A stretch of 28,616 nt of DNA from Flemingiibacterium sp964430755 (GCA_964430755.1 CAYSFT010000028.1:1-28616), one strand, 5' to 3'. Shown: positions 15,153 to 23,082, numbered from the stretch's first letter. A program made the numbers and translations. Notes: generated by a model from the letters alone, not told the origin.

Positions 15153-16493
15153 TTAAAACGGGAATTTCATCTTACCTTTTCGTCCGAAGCGTTTTCCGCC
15201 TGTCATCGAGGAAAACTTCTTCATCATCTGCTTCATCTGATCGTATTGCTTTAAGAGTCGGTTAACATCCTCAACCTTCATTCCGGCACCGTCTGCAATA
15301 CGCTTCTTTCTCGATGCGTTAATGATATTCGGATCGTCTCTTTCAGCCGGCGTCATCGAAAGAATTATCGCCTCGGTGCGGTCAAGCTGACGTTCATCAA
15401 ACTTCGCATCCTTGAGAGCGTTTGCGTTAACGCCCGGTATCATTCCGACAAGCTGTTCGAGTGAACCCATGCCGCGCACCTGCTTGAACTGTTCAAGAAA
15501 ATCGGTCAGCGTGAAGCGCTGCTCACGCATTTTACGCTCAAGCTCAAGCGCCTGCTTTTCATCAAAGCTCTGCTGTGCCTTTTCGATAAGCGAGAGCACG
15601 TCACCCATGCCGAGTATACGTGATGCCATTCTATCGGGGAAGAACGGCTCGATCATGTCAAGCTTTTCGCCCATACCGACGAATTTTATCGGCTTTCCTG
15701 TCACATGACGCACCGAAAGTGCCGCACCGCCTCGGGTGTCGCCGTCCAGCTTGGTCAGCACAACGCCCGTGATGTCGAGCAGCTCGTTAAACGATTCTGC
15801 AACATTGACTGCGTCCTGACCTGTCATCGCATCGACAACAAGCAGTATTTCCGCAGGCTCGACCGCCGCCTTGATATCGCGAAGCTCATTCATCAGCACC
15901 TCGTCGATGTGTAAACGTCCTGCGGTATCAATGAACACCATGTCGTGTCCGTGCTTCTTTGCGTGCTCGATACCTGCCTTGGCGATCTCAACGGGGCTCA
16001 CCTTGTCTCCCATCTGGAAAACGGGTATTTCAAGCTGTCCGCCGACGACCTCAAGCTGTTTTATCGCGGCAGGGCGGTAAACGTCGCAGGCAACGAGAAG
16101 CGGACGCTTGCTCTGTTTTTTGTACATTCCTGCAAGCTTACCTGCGTGTGTCGTTTTACCTGCACCCTGCAGACCGACCATCATGATAACCGTAGGCGGT
16201 CTTGACGAGATGTGTAACTTTGACTGTGTACCGCCCATGAGCGTGCACAGCTCTTCATTTACTATCTTAACAACCTGCTGTGCCGGCATGAGACTCTCAA
16301 GAACCTCCTCGCCGACCGCACGCTCGGTGACAGTTTTAATAAAATCCTTGACGACCTTGTAGTTAACGTCAGCCTCAAGCAGTGCGAGCTTTACCTCGCG
16401 CATACCTGCCTTAACGTCCGCCTCGGTGAGCTTACCCTTGTTTCGGAACTTACCGAGCGCCGCCGTCATTTTATCAACTAAACTTTGAAACAT
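15153..16493 (-). CDS. ffh: Signal recognition particle protein Ffh (SRP54)
   Basis: The GTPase that binds signal sequences emerging from the ribosome and, with SRP RNA and FtsY, delivers them to the membrane. In its 446 residues the N domain is first, then the GTPase domain with GLQGAGKTT, DTAGRLHID, TKLDGDTRGGAALS and the GEKLDMIEPF closing motif, then the Met-rich M domain (MKQMMKKFSSMTGG). The tail GKRFGRKGKMKFPF is basic. The start is ATG at 16493, six bases after GGAGG; the in-frame TTG at 16496 is not needed. It overlaps nothing and lies 24 bases after ylxM. No SRP RNA gene was found in the window. Confidence 0.97.
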   Translation of the reverse strand: MFQSLVDKMTAALGKFRNKGKLTEADVKAGMREVKLALLEADVNYKVVKDFIKTVTERAVGEEVLESLMPAQQVVKIVNEELCTLMGGTQSKLHISSRPPTVIMMVGLQGAGKTTHAGKLAGMYKKQSKRPLLVACDVYRPAAIKQLEVVGGQLEIPVFQMGDKVSPVEIAKAGIEHAKKHGHDMVFIDTAGRLHIDEVLMNELRDIKAAVEPAEILLVVDAMTGQDAVNVAESFNELLDITGVVLTKLDGDTRGGAALSVRHVTGKPIKFVGMGEKLDMIEPFFPDRMASRILGMGDVLSLIEKAQQSFDEKQALELERKMREQRFTLTDFLEQFKQVRGMGSLEQLVGMIPGVNANALKDAKFDERQLDRTEAIILSMTPAERDDPNIINASRKKRIADGAGMKVEDVNRLLKQYDQMKQMMKKFSSMTGGKRFGRKGKMKFPF

Positions 16494-16517
16494 CAAAATC
16501 CTCCGTGTGTTCTATCG

Positions 16518-16874
16518 TCAGATCGTGACTGTTTTTACCTTATTTATAATATCATCAAGCTCCATGCGTTTCTCCGTGTCGGAAGAATCCCGAAGCGCTT
16601 CAAGACGGGGAATGATATCCGTCATCGTCTTTTCGATCTCACGGAACTTCGCGGCAAGTCCGAGCTTTTCTTCATACTCGGTGAGCTGTGCCCTTGCCTT
16701 GGTGATGCTGTCGCGCACACCCTGACGGGTGATACCGGCATTCTCGGCGATCTCGGCAAGTGAAAGATCCTCGTTATAATAAAGCTCCGCCGCGTCACGC
16801 CTTGAATCGGAAAGAAGTTCTCCGTAAAAGTCAAGCAGTAAGCCTATTTCAAGATCTTTTTCATGAAATGCCAA
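16518..16874 (-). CDS. ylxM: YlxM-family helix-turn-helix protein, SRP operon
   Basis: A 118-residue protein with a sigma-70 region-4-like helix-turn-helix (LYYNEDLSLAEIAENAGITRQGVRDSITKARAQL, about 27-60). YlxM is conserved upstream of ffh in Firmicutes and has been linked to SRP function; its exact role is uncertain. The opening EKDLEIGLLLDFYGELLS is characteristic. The start is TTG: AGAGGTGA lies about six bases upstream, and no in-frame ATG is close. The C-terminal half is a charged helix, probably coiled. It is the promoter-proximal gene of the operon. Confidence 0.93.
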   Translation of the reverse strand: MAFHEKDLEIGLLLDFYGELLSDSRRDAAELYYNEDLSLAEIAENAGITRQGVRDSITKARAQLTEYEEKLGLAAKFREIEKTMTDIIPRLEALRDSSDTEKRMELDDIINKVKTVTI

Positions 16875-16914
16875 CTAAATCACCTCTTGCATTTTATAAG
16901 GTGTTTGCGAGTGC

Positions 16915-16935
16915 TGTAAAGCAAATCGCTTTACA
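16915..16935 (-). promoter_or_regulatory. Inverted repeat at the ylxM transcription start
   Basis: TGTAAAGC (16915-16922) and GCTTTACA (16928-16935) are exact complements five bases apart, directly downstream of the -10 box. It could be an operator or a 5' mRNA hairpin. Confidence 0.55.
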
Positions 16936-16964
16936 AGTATACCACCAAAACCCGATTTTGTCAA
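16936..16964 (-). promoter_or_regulatory. Sigma-A promoter of the SRP operon
   Basis: Minus strand: TTGACA (16959-16964), a 17-base spacer, TATACT (16936-16941). Confidence 0.88.
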
Positions 16965-17055
16965 GGGGTATTTGAAAATTTTCTAAAAAATATTCTCGTC
17001 GCGCCAAAATTCAACCGTAGGGTGAATTTGTCTATCGTTATCACCGTATAAGTTA

Positions 17056-17084
17056 TTGACAAAAGTTGATGCTCGGTTTATAAT
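17056..17084 (+). promoter_or_regulatory. Consensus sigma-A promoter of the HTH-kinase gene
   Basis: TTGACA (17056-17061), a 17-base spacer, TATAAT (17079-17084). It is divergent from the SRP promoter, with about 90 bases between the two -35 boxes. Confidence 0.88.
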
Positions 17085-17116
17085 TGAGGTAGAATATAAA
17101 GTAACGGGAGGTATAT

Positions 17117-18286
17117 ATGTACGACACCGCGAATTTATCGTCAAACATGAAAAAATACCGCAAAGCACTCGGGCTTACTCAAACCGAGCTTGCGAAAAAG
17201 CTTTTCATCTCAACTCAAAGCATCTCAAAATGGGAAACGGGACTCTCCTTTCCCGATATAAAAAATCTTTGTATGCTCGCATCGGCACTCTGCGTAACGA
17301 CCGATGATCTACTCCGCTCAAATATCCGGAGCGATAAAAATGCAATGATAGCCATTGATGGCGGCGGCACAAAAACCGAGTTCATACTCTTTTACGAAAC
17401 AGGCGAAATACTCGGCAGAATCGTTTTAAAGGGCTCAAACCCAAACACATACGGCATCGAAAACGCCACCGCGACACTCCGCGAGGGTATCGACTCGCTT
17501 CTTCGTATCTGCCCGACAGTAACCGCGATATACGCAGGTATTGCAGGCTGCGGAATAGCCGAAAACCGTGAGGCAGTCCTCTCATTTCTGCGCACGCAGT
17601 ATACGCAAATTCCGTTTATAAAGGTGCAGACTGATATTATCAATGTCATTTACACCGCCGAAAACACAGAGAACTGTATCGCGGCAGTCAGCGGCACCGG
17701 CTGTGCGGTTTACGTCAAGATTGGAGAATCGCTCAGGCGTCTCGGCGGCTGGGGCTATCTCTTTGACCGCGGCGGAAGCGCATACGATATCGGCAGAGAT
17801 GGACTTGTTGCGGCGCTTGCCGAGCGTGACGGTCTTGGCGAAAAAACCGCGATTACGGCTCTCATCGAGAAATCCCTCGGAGCATCCGTCATTGATAAGA
17901 TTCCAACTTTTTATTCGCGCGGAAACGAATATATAGCCTCATTTGCAAAATACGTTTTTGAGGCATATGAAACGGGAGACACCGTCGCCGCGAAGATAAT
18001 ACAGGCAACAGCCGACCGGATCGCCGCACTTATCAATCACGCCATAAAGAGCTGCGGTGCTAACGGAAACACACTTCTCGCCGGCGGTATGATTGAAGCG
18101 CAGGCGGACGTTCTTCTTCCCTTAATAAAAGCAAAGCTCAATAAAAAAGCGACAGTTTCACTCTCTGCAATGCCGCAAATACTCGGCGCGGCGGTCTGCT
18201 GTACCAAAGCGTTTGCGGTTTACGAGCAGTCAATGCGCGGCAAGCTGATGCTCGAATACACAAAAATTACCGAACAGGAAAAATAA
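17117..18286 (+). CDS. XRE helix-turn-helix fused to a BadF/BadG-type amino-sugar kinase
   Basis: A 389-residue two-domain protein. Residues 7-65 are an XRE/Cro-type DNA-binding domain with a clear helix-turn-helix (LTQTELAKKLFISTQSISKWETG, 20-42). From 77 on it is an ASKHA kinase of the BadF/BadG/BcrA group: DGGGTKTEF (81-89), SNPN (107-110), GIAGCG (141-146), the phosphate loop SGTGCAVY (192-199), GGWGYLFDRGGSAYDIGRDGL (210-230) and LLAGGM (320-325). Relatives include N-acetylglucosamine kinase and the clostridial GlcNAc/MurNAc kinase MurK. All nucleotide motifs are present, so activity is likely. GGGAGG precedes the ATG. murQ follows at 21 bases, so MurNAc or GlcNAc is the likely substrate. 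It may sense its sugar through the kinase site and control its own promoter, as ROK repressors do; this is inference. Confidence 0.87.
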   Translation: MYDTANLSSNMKKYRKALGLTQTELAKKLFISTQSISKWETGLSFPDIKNLCMLASALCVTTDDLLRSNIRSDKNAMIAIDGGGTKTEFILFYETGEILGRIVLKGSNPNTYGIENATATLREGIDSLLRICPTVTAIYAGIAGCGIAENREAVLSFLRTQYTQIPFIKVQTDIINVIYTAENTENCIAAVSGTGCAVYVKIGESLRRLGGWGYLFDRGGSAYDIGRDGLVAALAERDGLGEKTAITALIEKSLGASVIDKIPTFYSRGNEYIASFAKYVFEAYETGDTVAAKIIQATADRIAALINHAIKSCGANGNTLLAGGMIEAQADVLLPLIKAKLNKKATVSLSAMPQILGAAVCCTKAFAVYEQSMRGKLMLEYTKITEQEK

Positions 18287-18307
18287 CTATTATAAAGGAG
18301 AAAAATC

Positions 18308-19120
18308 ATGTTAAAAACCGAAATGAGAAATGAGCGTACCAAGCATATTGACACAATGTCAACGCTCGACATGGTCAGCGTTATGGCAAAGGAAAATTAC
18401 CGCGCAGTCGAGGCGGTTGAGGAAGCACGTGAATCCATCGCCAAGGCAATCGACGGAATTTCCGAGAGAATGGCAAAGGGCGGCAGACTCTTCTTCATCG
18501 GCGCAGGTACATCCGGCAGACTCGGCGTACTTGACGCGGCTGAGTGTCCTCCCACCTTCGGAGTTGACCGCTCGCTCGTTCAGGGCATCATCGCAGGAGG
18601 ACGCGACTGTATGTTCACCGCCGCGGAAAATGCCGAGGATAAATACGAAAACGGCGTTGCAGATATAAAGGCTGTAAACATCGGCGAAAATGACACACTT
18701 GTCGGAATCTCGGTTGCAGGCGGTGCGGCTTATGTCGTCGCGGCTCTGACCGAAGCAAAAGCGGCAGGTGCACTCACAGTCTCGCTTTCAAGCAACAGTG
18801 ACACCGCCATTGAAAAGGTTGCCGATATTGCTATTATTACAGACACAGGCGCAGAGGTCATCACAGGTTCAACCCGCCTCAAAGCAGGCTCGGCACACAA
18901 GATGGTGCTCAATATGTTAACGACCTGCACAATGATAAAGAGCGGCAAGGTCTACGAAAATCTCATGATAAATCTTAAACCGACTAACGTCAAGCTCGAG
19001 GCACGTGTCGTCAGAATCGTCTGTGCTATTCTCGAATGTGACGAGGAGACGGCACGTAAGCTGCTCGATGCACATGAATGGAATATTCGTGCTGCCGTTG
19101 AATCGGTGAAGAATGGGTGA
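18308..19120 (+). CDS. MurQ-like N-acetylmuramic acid 6-phosphate etherase, divergent and short
   Basis: MurQ removes D-lactate from MurNAc 6-phosphate, giving GlcNAc 6-phosphate, in cell-wall recycling. This 270-residue protein has the SIS fold with TKHIDTMSTLDMV (11-23), GAGTSGRLGVLDAAECPPTFG (65-85; catalytic Glu79), AAENAED (105-111) and GAEVITGSTRLKAGSAHKMVLNML (181-204). Two things are odd. The segment ISVAGGAAYV at 134-143 stands where MurQ proteins usually read like ASGRTPYV, losing the Ser, Arg, Thr and Pro. The protein also stops about 25-30 residues early, and its stop codon lies just before repeat copy C. It follows the HTH-kinase by 21 bases with AAAGGAG before the ATG. The family is sure; the exact substrate is less so. 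Confidence 0.82.
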   Translation: MLKTEMRNERTKHIDTMSTLDMVSVMAKENYRAVEAVEEARESIAKAIDGISERMAKGGRLFFIGAGTSGRLGVLDAAECPPTFGVDRSLVQGIIAGGRDCMFTAAENAEDKYENGVADIKAVNIGENDTLVGISVAGGAAYVVAALTEAKAAGALTVSLSSNSDTAIEKVADIAIITDTGAEVITGSTRLKAGSAHKMVLNMLTTCTMIKSGKVYENLMINLKPTNVKLEARVVRIVCAILECDEETARKLLDAHEWNIRAAVESVKNG

Positions 19121-19130
19121 TGCCCTCATT

Positions 19131-19185
19131 ACCCTCATCAGTCTCGCTTCGCTCGACAGCTTCCCCCAGGGGAAGCCTTTTGGTA
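19131..19185 (-). repeat. Family-1 intergenic repeat, copy C
   Basis: ACCCTCATCAGTCTCGC, CGACAGC, then GCTTCCCCCAGGGGAAGC and CTTTT. Read on the plus strand it is a hairpin followed by CTTTT, so it may serve as the terminator of the murQ transcript. It faces copy D head to head. Confidence 0.8.
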
Positions 19186-19260
19186 ACTTTGAGCCGCAAT
19201 ACAAAATATAATGACACCTCAAAAAACCTTTCAATTCTTCGTTTCATGCGTAAATCAACT

Positions 19261-19315
19261 CAAAAGCCTTCCCTTGGGGGAAGGTGGCTTGCCGCAGGCA
19301 AGACGGATGAGGGCA
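19261..19315 (+). repeat. Family-1 intergenic repeat, copy D
   Basis: CAAAAGCCTTCCC, TTGGGGGAAGG, a GCTTGCCGCAGGCAAG stretch, ACGGATGAGGGC. With copy C it forms an inverted pair around about 75 bases of AT-rich DNA. Confidence 0.8.
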
Positions 19316-19332
19316 AAAAAGCAAAAAAACCA

Positions 19333-19361
19333 TTGCATCTCCTGCCATAATATGTTATAAT
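19333..19361 (+). promoter_or_regulatory. Possible promoter of the glycosidase gene
   Basis: TTGCAT (19333-19338), a 17-base spacer, TATAAT (19356-19361). The -10 is perfect and the -35 weak, so an activator may be needed. Confidence 0.6.
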
Positions 19362-19409
19362 AAAGGTAATATCACGTCAAACTCGTGAATTTGCAAAGGA
19401 GCTATTAAC

Positions 19410-21692
19410 ATGAAAGCAGAACTCAAAGAATATAACGGCAGACCGGCGCTGTTCATCGACGGTAAAGTATACCCTCCGATGATGGCAACAATACGTACAA
19501 TCAATGACTCGGAGATCATCTTCGATAAAAACTATTTCGAAAACCTGGGCAAATCGGGAATAAAGATATTCTTCCTCATTTGCGATACAATATGGCTTAA
19601 ACCGAACGCACTCGAGCTTTTCGATTACGAGGCACGCGCACTTTTAGAAGCGATACCCGATGCATATATCGTTCCGCGAATCGGACTGCACCCAACAAAC
19701 GAGTGGATACTCGAAAACCCGGACGAATGTACACTTTACAGCGACGGCACACATCCGCCGGTCAACCTCTGGACGGAGTCGTATCAAAAAAACCTGCCGC
19801 GCTGGTATTCTCTCTGCTCGCAGAAGTGGCGTGAGGATGCAGGACGTGCACTCGAGGAAACCTGGAACCTCATTATGCAGCTTCCCTATGCAGACAGAAT
19901 AATCGGCTGCTTCCTCGCGGCAGGCGGAACGTCCGAATGGTATTACAGACACTGGGCAAGCTTCATGGATAAGGATATCTGCCTTGACCACAGCCTTGCA
20001 TTCAAGCGCGAATTTTCATCATACCTGCGCGATACATACGGCACGGACGAAAACCTGCAAAAGCACTGGAATAACCCCAATGCAACCATTGATAATCCTC
20101 CGATCCCCACATTCGATAAGCATTATTTTGCAAACAGAGTGGACCTGGATGCGGCAGTTCCGAAGGGACAGATTGTTTCAAATTCGGGCAATCCGCCGCC
20201 ACCATATAACGGTACAAACCTCGGCTCGTTCATCGACCATGATAAAAACGTCGATATTTACGATTTCTACCGTGCATGGCACCTCGGAACGGCAAATTCG
20301 ATCATTCACTTTGCAAAAATTATCAAGCGGCTCACCCCCGGCAGAGTTGTCGGCGCATTTTACGGCTCGCAGGGCTGTATCGACTTCCTGCGTTCGGGCA
20401 CAAATGGCGGCACATTGAAGATACTCGAGAGCGACTGTGTTGATTTCCTTGCAAATCCCGGTATTTACGAAAATCGTCAGCCCGGCGGCTCCACAGGTCA
20501 GCGTGTCGTTCAGGATTCGTTCGCGATCCATGGCAAGATGTACATTGTTGAGGACGATGCACGCACCTGCGCGGAAAACCGTTACTATCAGGATAAATTC
20601 AGAATTTACGATATGACCGATACGATAAACGTACTCAAGCGTGAGTTCGGACGTAATATCTGCGAGGACGTACATTCCTGGTGGTTCGACCAGCTTCTCG
20701 GCGGTAAACGCTACAAATTCCCCGAGGTTTACGAGCTCTTTGCAAAACAGCAGCTTATTGCTAAAGATGCTTACGAAATGAACCGCACCAAAAACAGCGA
20801 GGTGGCGTTCATATTCGATGAGGAAACGATAAACTCGGTATCGTTCCAGACAACACGTGACCTTATAGAGATCATGCGCGGCTATGAGCTTGCAAGAATC
20901 GGTGCGCCCGTCGATCAGTATTATCATAATGACATGGCAAATCCCGATATGCCGTCCTATAAAATGTACGTGTTCATCAATACATTCATCCTCTCCGACG
21001 AGGAAAGAGAGGTTATCAAAGCGAAGCTCCGCCGTGACCATGCCGTTGCAGTGTGGCTGTACGCGCCCGGTTTTGTGAAGCCGCTTGCAGACACAAAGAT
21101 GTCTGTTGAATATATGAAAGAGCTGACCGGAATGGATATCGCAATGGACACCGATTCGTTCGATGCCGTTTTCAGATGGAACGGTGACGCTCATCCGATC
21201 AGCAAGGATTTCGATAACCGTGCTCTTTACGGCTATTTCAACCGTGGCAGAGGCGACTATTACGTCAGAAACAGTGCAGGTCCCGATGCACACTGGGACA
21301 CATATCTCTGTCCGCTGTTCTATTCGAACGACAAGGACGCAAAGAACCTCGCGTACTTCTTAACCAGCGGTTATCCTGCAGTTTCGGTTAAGGAATGTGA
21401 CGGCTACACCTCGGTGTTCTACGGCTCAAAGTCGGTAAGAAGCGACGTGTTCCGTGCACTTGCGAAGTTTGCAGGAGTACACATTTACTGCGACAGTGAC
21501 GACGTCACCTATATCGGCAGAAACCACGTCACGTTCCATGCCTCATCGAGCGGCAAAAAGACGCTTAATTTCGACAGAAAAGTCAGCGTTTATGAAGTTT
21601 ATGAAGAAAAATTCTACGCCAAGGATACAACAAGCGTTACGTTCGACGCTTACCTCGGCGAAACCAAAATGTTCAAACTAACAGAGGAATAA
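19410..21692 (+). CDS. GH-A clan glycoside hydrolase, distantly GH42-like, substrate unknown
   Basis: A 760-residue cytoplasmic protein with no signal peptide. Residues 1-430 look like a glycosidase (beta/alpha)8 barrel. A likely acid/base is E176 in AAGGTSEWYYRHW, and a likely nucleophile is E381 in MYIVEDDART, at the spacing and context of GH42-type beta-galactosidases. Residues about 455-640 resemble the Rossmann-like trimerisation domain of that group (EVAFIFDEETINSVSF, YKMYVFINTFILSDEEREVIKAKL), and the C-terminal 80-90 residues look like a small beta domain. AAAGGAG precedes the ATG, and the gene follows repeats C and D. An acetyltransferase gene follows 13 bases later. The clan is fairly sure; substrate and family number are not, and a new or unassigned family is possible. 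Confidence 0.72.
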   Translation: MKAELKEYNGRPALFIDGKVYPPMMATIRTINDSEIIFDKNYFENLGKSGIKIFFLICDTIWLKPNALELFDYEARALLEAIPDAYIVPRIGLHPTNEWILENPDECTLYSDGTHPPVNLWTESYQKNLPRWYSLCSQKWREDAGRALEETWNLIMQLPYADRIIGCFLAAGGTSEWYYRHWASFMDKDICLDHSLAFKREFSSYLRDTYGTDENLQKHWNNPNATIDNPPIPTFDKHYFANRVDLDAAVPKGQIVSNSGNPPPPYNGTNLGSFIDHDKNVDIYDFYRAWHLGTANSIIHFAKIIKRLTPGRVVGAFYGSQGCIDFLRSGTNGGTLKILESDCVDFLANPGIYENRQPGGSTGQRVVQDSFAIHGKMYIVEDDARTCAENRYYQDKFRIYDMTDTINVLKREFGRNICEDVHSWWFDQLLGGKRYKFPEVYELFAKQQLIAKDAYEMNRTKNSEVAFIFDEETINSVSFQTTRDLIEIMRGYELARIGAPVDQYYHNDMANPDMPSYKMYVFINTFILSDEEREVIKAKLRRDHAVAVWLYAPGFVKPLADTKMSVEYMKELTGMDIAMDTDSFDAVFRWNGDAHPISKDFDNRALYGYFNRGRGDYYVRNSAGPDAHWDTYLCPLFYSNDKDAKNLAYFLTSGYPAVSVKECDGYTSVFYGSKSVRSDVFRALAKFAGVHIYCDSDDVTYIGRNHVTFHASSSGKKTLNFDRKVSVYEVYEEKFYAKDTTSVTFDAYLGETKMFKLTEE

Positions 21693-21705
21693 AGGAGTTT
21701 TAAAA

Positions 21706-22866
21706 ATGGAAATCCGTCACCTTACCACGAAAGATCACGCCGATCTCATTCATGTTCTCGACCGTTCATTCGGAACAACATACGGCCGCATCATGGACTT
21801 CACCAAAGAGCAGCCGAAAATCGAGCTTGACGACGAGGAAAGTATGCACAAGCATATCGGCGCGTTCATTGACGGCAAGCTCGCCTGCGTTGTCGGTATC
21901 TACCCGATGTACGGTCACATTAATGAAGATGAGATTACATTTGCAACCGTCGGAAACGTCGCAACTCTCCCAGAATTTGAGGGACAGGGTGCATTTTCAA
22001 AGACATTCGCACGTGCGATGGAAATATGCGAGGAAACAGGCATCGACGTGGCAAGACTCGGCGGCAAGCGTCAGCGCTACAACCGTTACGGCTTCGAGAA
22101 GGGCGGCATTTCCTATGAATGTACCTTTACAAAGAAGAACAGACAGCGTGTCTTCCCCGATTTTGATCCCTCTGCGATAACCTTTACCCGTATCAAGCGA
22201 GATGACGTTGAGACGTTAAAGTTCGCATACGAGATTTACAAAAAACGCGACTTTTATCTTGAACGCGAGACCGGTAACGATTATGACGTTTTCCACCGTA
22301 TACTGTGCGCAAAGTGCTGTGTTCCGTACCTTGCCACAAATAAAAACGGCGAGAAGATCGGTTACATTTCGGCAAGCGTCAACGGTGAGAGAGTTTGGGA
22401 AATTCGCGCAACAAGCACGGAAAATTACAAAAACATGATCGCCGCATGGAACCATTTTGCATCCTGCGATATCCGCTTCAACATCACTCCGCTTCTTTTC
22501 GAGGAAGCAAGATTTTTCACGAAGGTATGCGAAGACATAAAGGTATCATCGACCACTTTCTTCAATGTGCTTAACTGGGAAAAGACCGTGCGAGTATACA
22601 TGAACCTCAAAGCGAAGTATGAGACTCTGCCCGACGGCGAATTAAAGATCGCAATCACCGATTACGGCACGCTCAACATCACAGTCAAGGGTGGCGCGGT
22701 ATCATGTGTACGCACCACGGACGAGGGCGATGTAACGCTTGACAAGCTTGATGCGACAAGACTTCTCTTTGGTATCATGCCGACAGATACGGTTTGTCCG
22801 ATGCCGTATTTTGCGAAGTGCTGGTTCCCTCTTCCCATGACGTGGGATTCGCTCGACGCGCTGTAA
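21706..22866 (+). CDS. GNAT-family N-acetyltransferase, Eis-like architecture
   Basis: A predicted acetyl-CoA-dependent acetyltransferase of 386 residues. The first GNAT domain (about 1-150) has the acceptor strand TVGNVATLPEFEGQGAFSKTF, where the usual acetyl-CoA loop RGxGxG appears as EGQGAF, then RLGGKRQRYNRYGFEKGG. The middle part (about 155-290) may be a second, degenerate GNAT fold. The last 100 residues (KYETLPDGELKIAITDYGTLNITVKGG ... LDATRLLFG) resemble the SCP2-like domain that ends Eis proteins. Eis enzymes acetylate amines, including aminoglycosides. AAAGGAG lies before the ATG, and the gene is 13 bases after the glycosidase, so they are co-transcribed. Its acceptor could be an amino sugar, a small amine or a protein. 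Confidence 0.8.
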   Translation: MEIRHLTTKDHADLIHVLDRSFGTTYGRIMDFTKEQPKIELDDEESMHKHIGAFIDGKLACVVGIYPMYGHINEDEITFATVGNVATLPEFEGQGAFSKTFARAMEICEETGIDVARLGGKRQRYNRYGFEKGGISYECTFTKKNRQRVFPDFDPSAITFTRIKRDDVETLKFAYEIYKKRDFYLERETGNDYDVFHRILCAKCCVPYLATNKNGEKIGYISASVNGERVWEIRATSTENYKNMIAAWNHFASCDIRFNITPLLFEEARFFTKVCEDIKVSSTTFFNVLNWEKTVRVYMNLKAKYETLPDGELKIAITDYGTLNITVKGGAVSCVRTTDEGDVTLDKLDATRLLFGIMPTDTVCPMPYFAKCWFPLPMTWDSLDAL

Positions 22867-22928
22867 GTTAATTCGAAGCAGTCGAACTTTTGCAAAGAGG
22901 GTGATCCGAAGCAGCGTCTTTCGAAAGT

Positions 22929-22988
22929 TCCCTCATCCGTCAAAGTTGCGAAGCAATCTTTTACACCTCTCCCCCAAGGGAAGGCAAA
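22929..22988 (-). repeat. Family-1 intergenic repeat, copy E
   Basis: TCCCTCATCCGTCAAAG, GCGAAGC, then CTCCCCCAAGGGAAGGC. It faces copy F head to head, about 40 bases away, as C faces D. Confidence 0.75.
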
Positions 22989-23030
22989 AAGTTAGATTGC
23001 GTTTTATGGGAATCGCGGCTCCATCTTACC

Positions 23031-23082
23031 CAAAGGCTTCCCTCGGGGGGAGCTGTCGAGCAAGGCGAGACTGAGGAGGGAA
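23031..23082 (+). repeat. Family-1 intergenic repeat, copy F
   Basis: AAAGGCTTCCC, TCGGGGGGAGCTGTCGAGC, GGCGAGACTGAGGAGGG. It is the second half of the E/F inverted pair. The 22867-23130 gap holds no gene I can see. Confidence 0.75.

Noticed and set aside
20178..21293. A 371-codon antisense frame inside the glycosidase gene
   Set aside because: It lies fully opposite a well-supported gene, has no recognisable domain, and reflects codon bias on the other strand.
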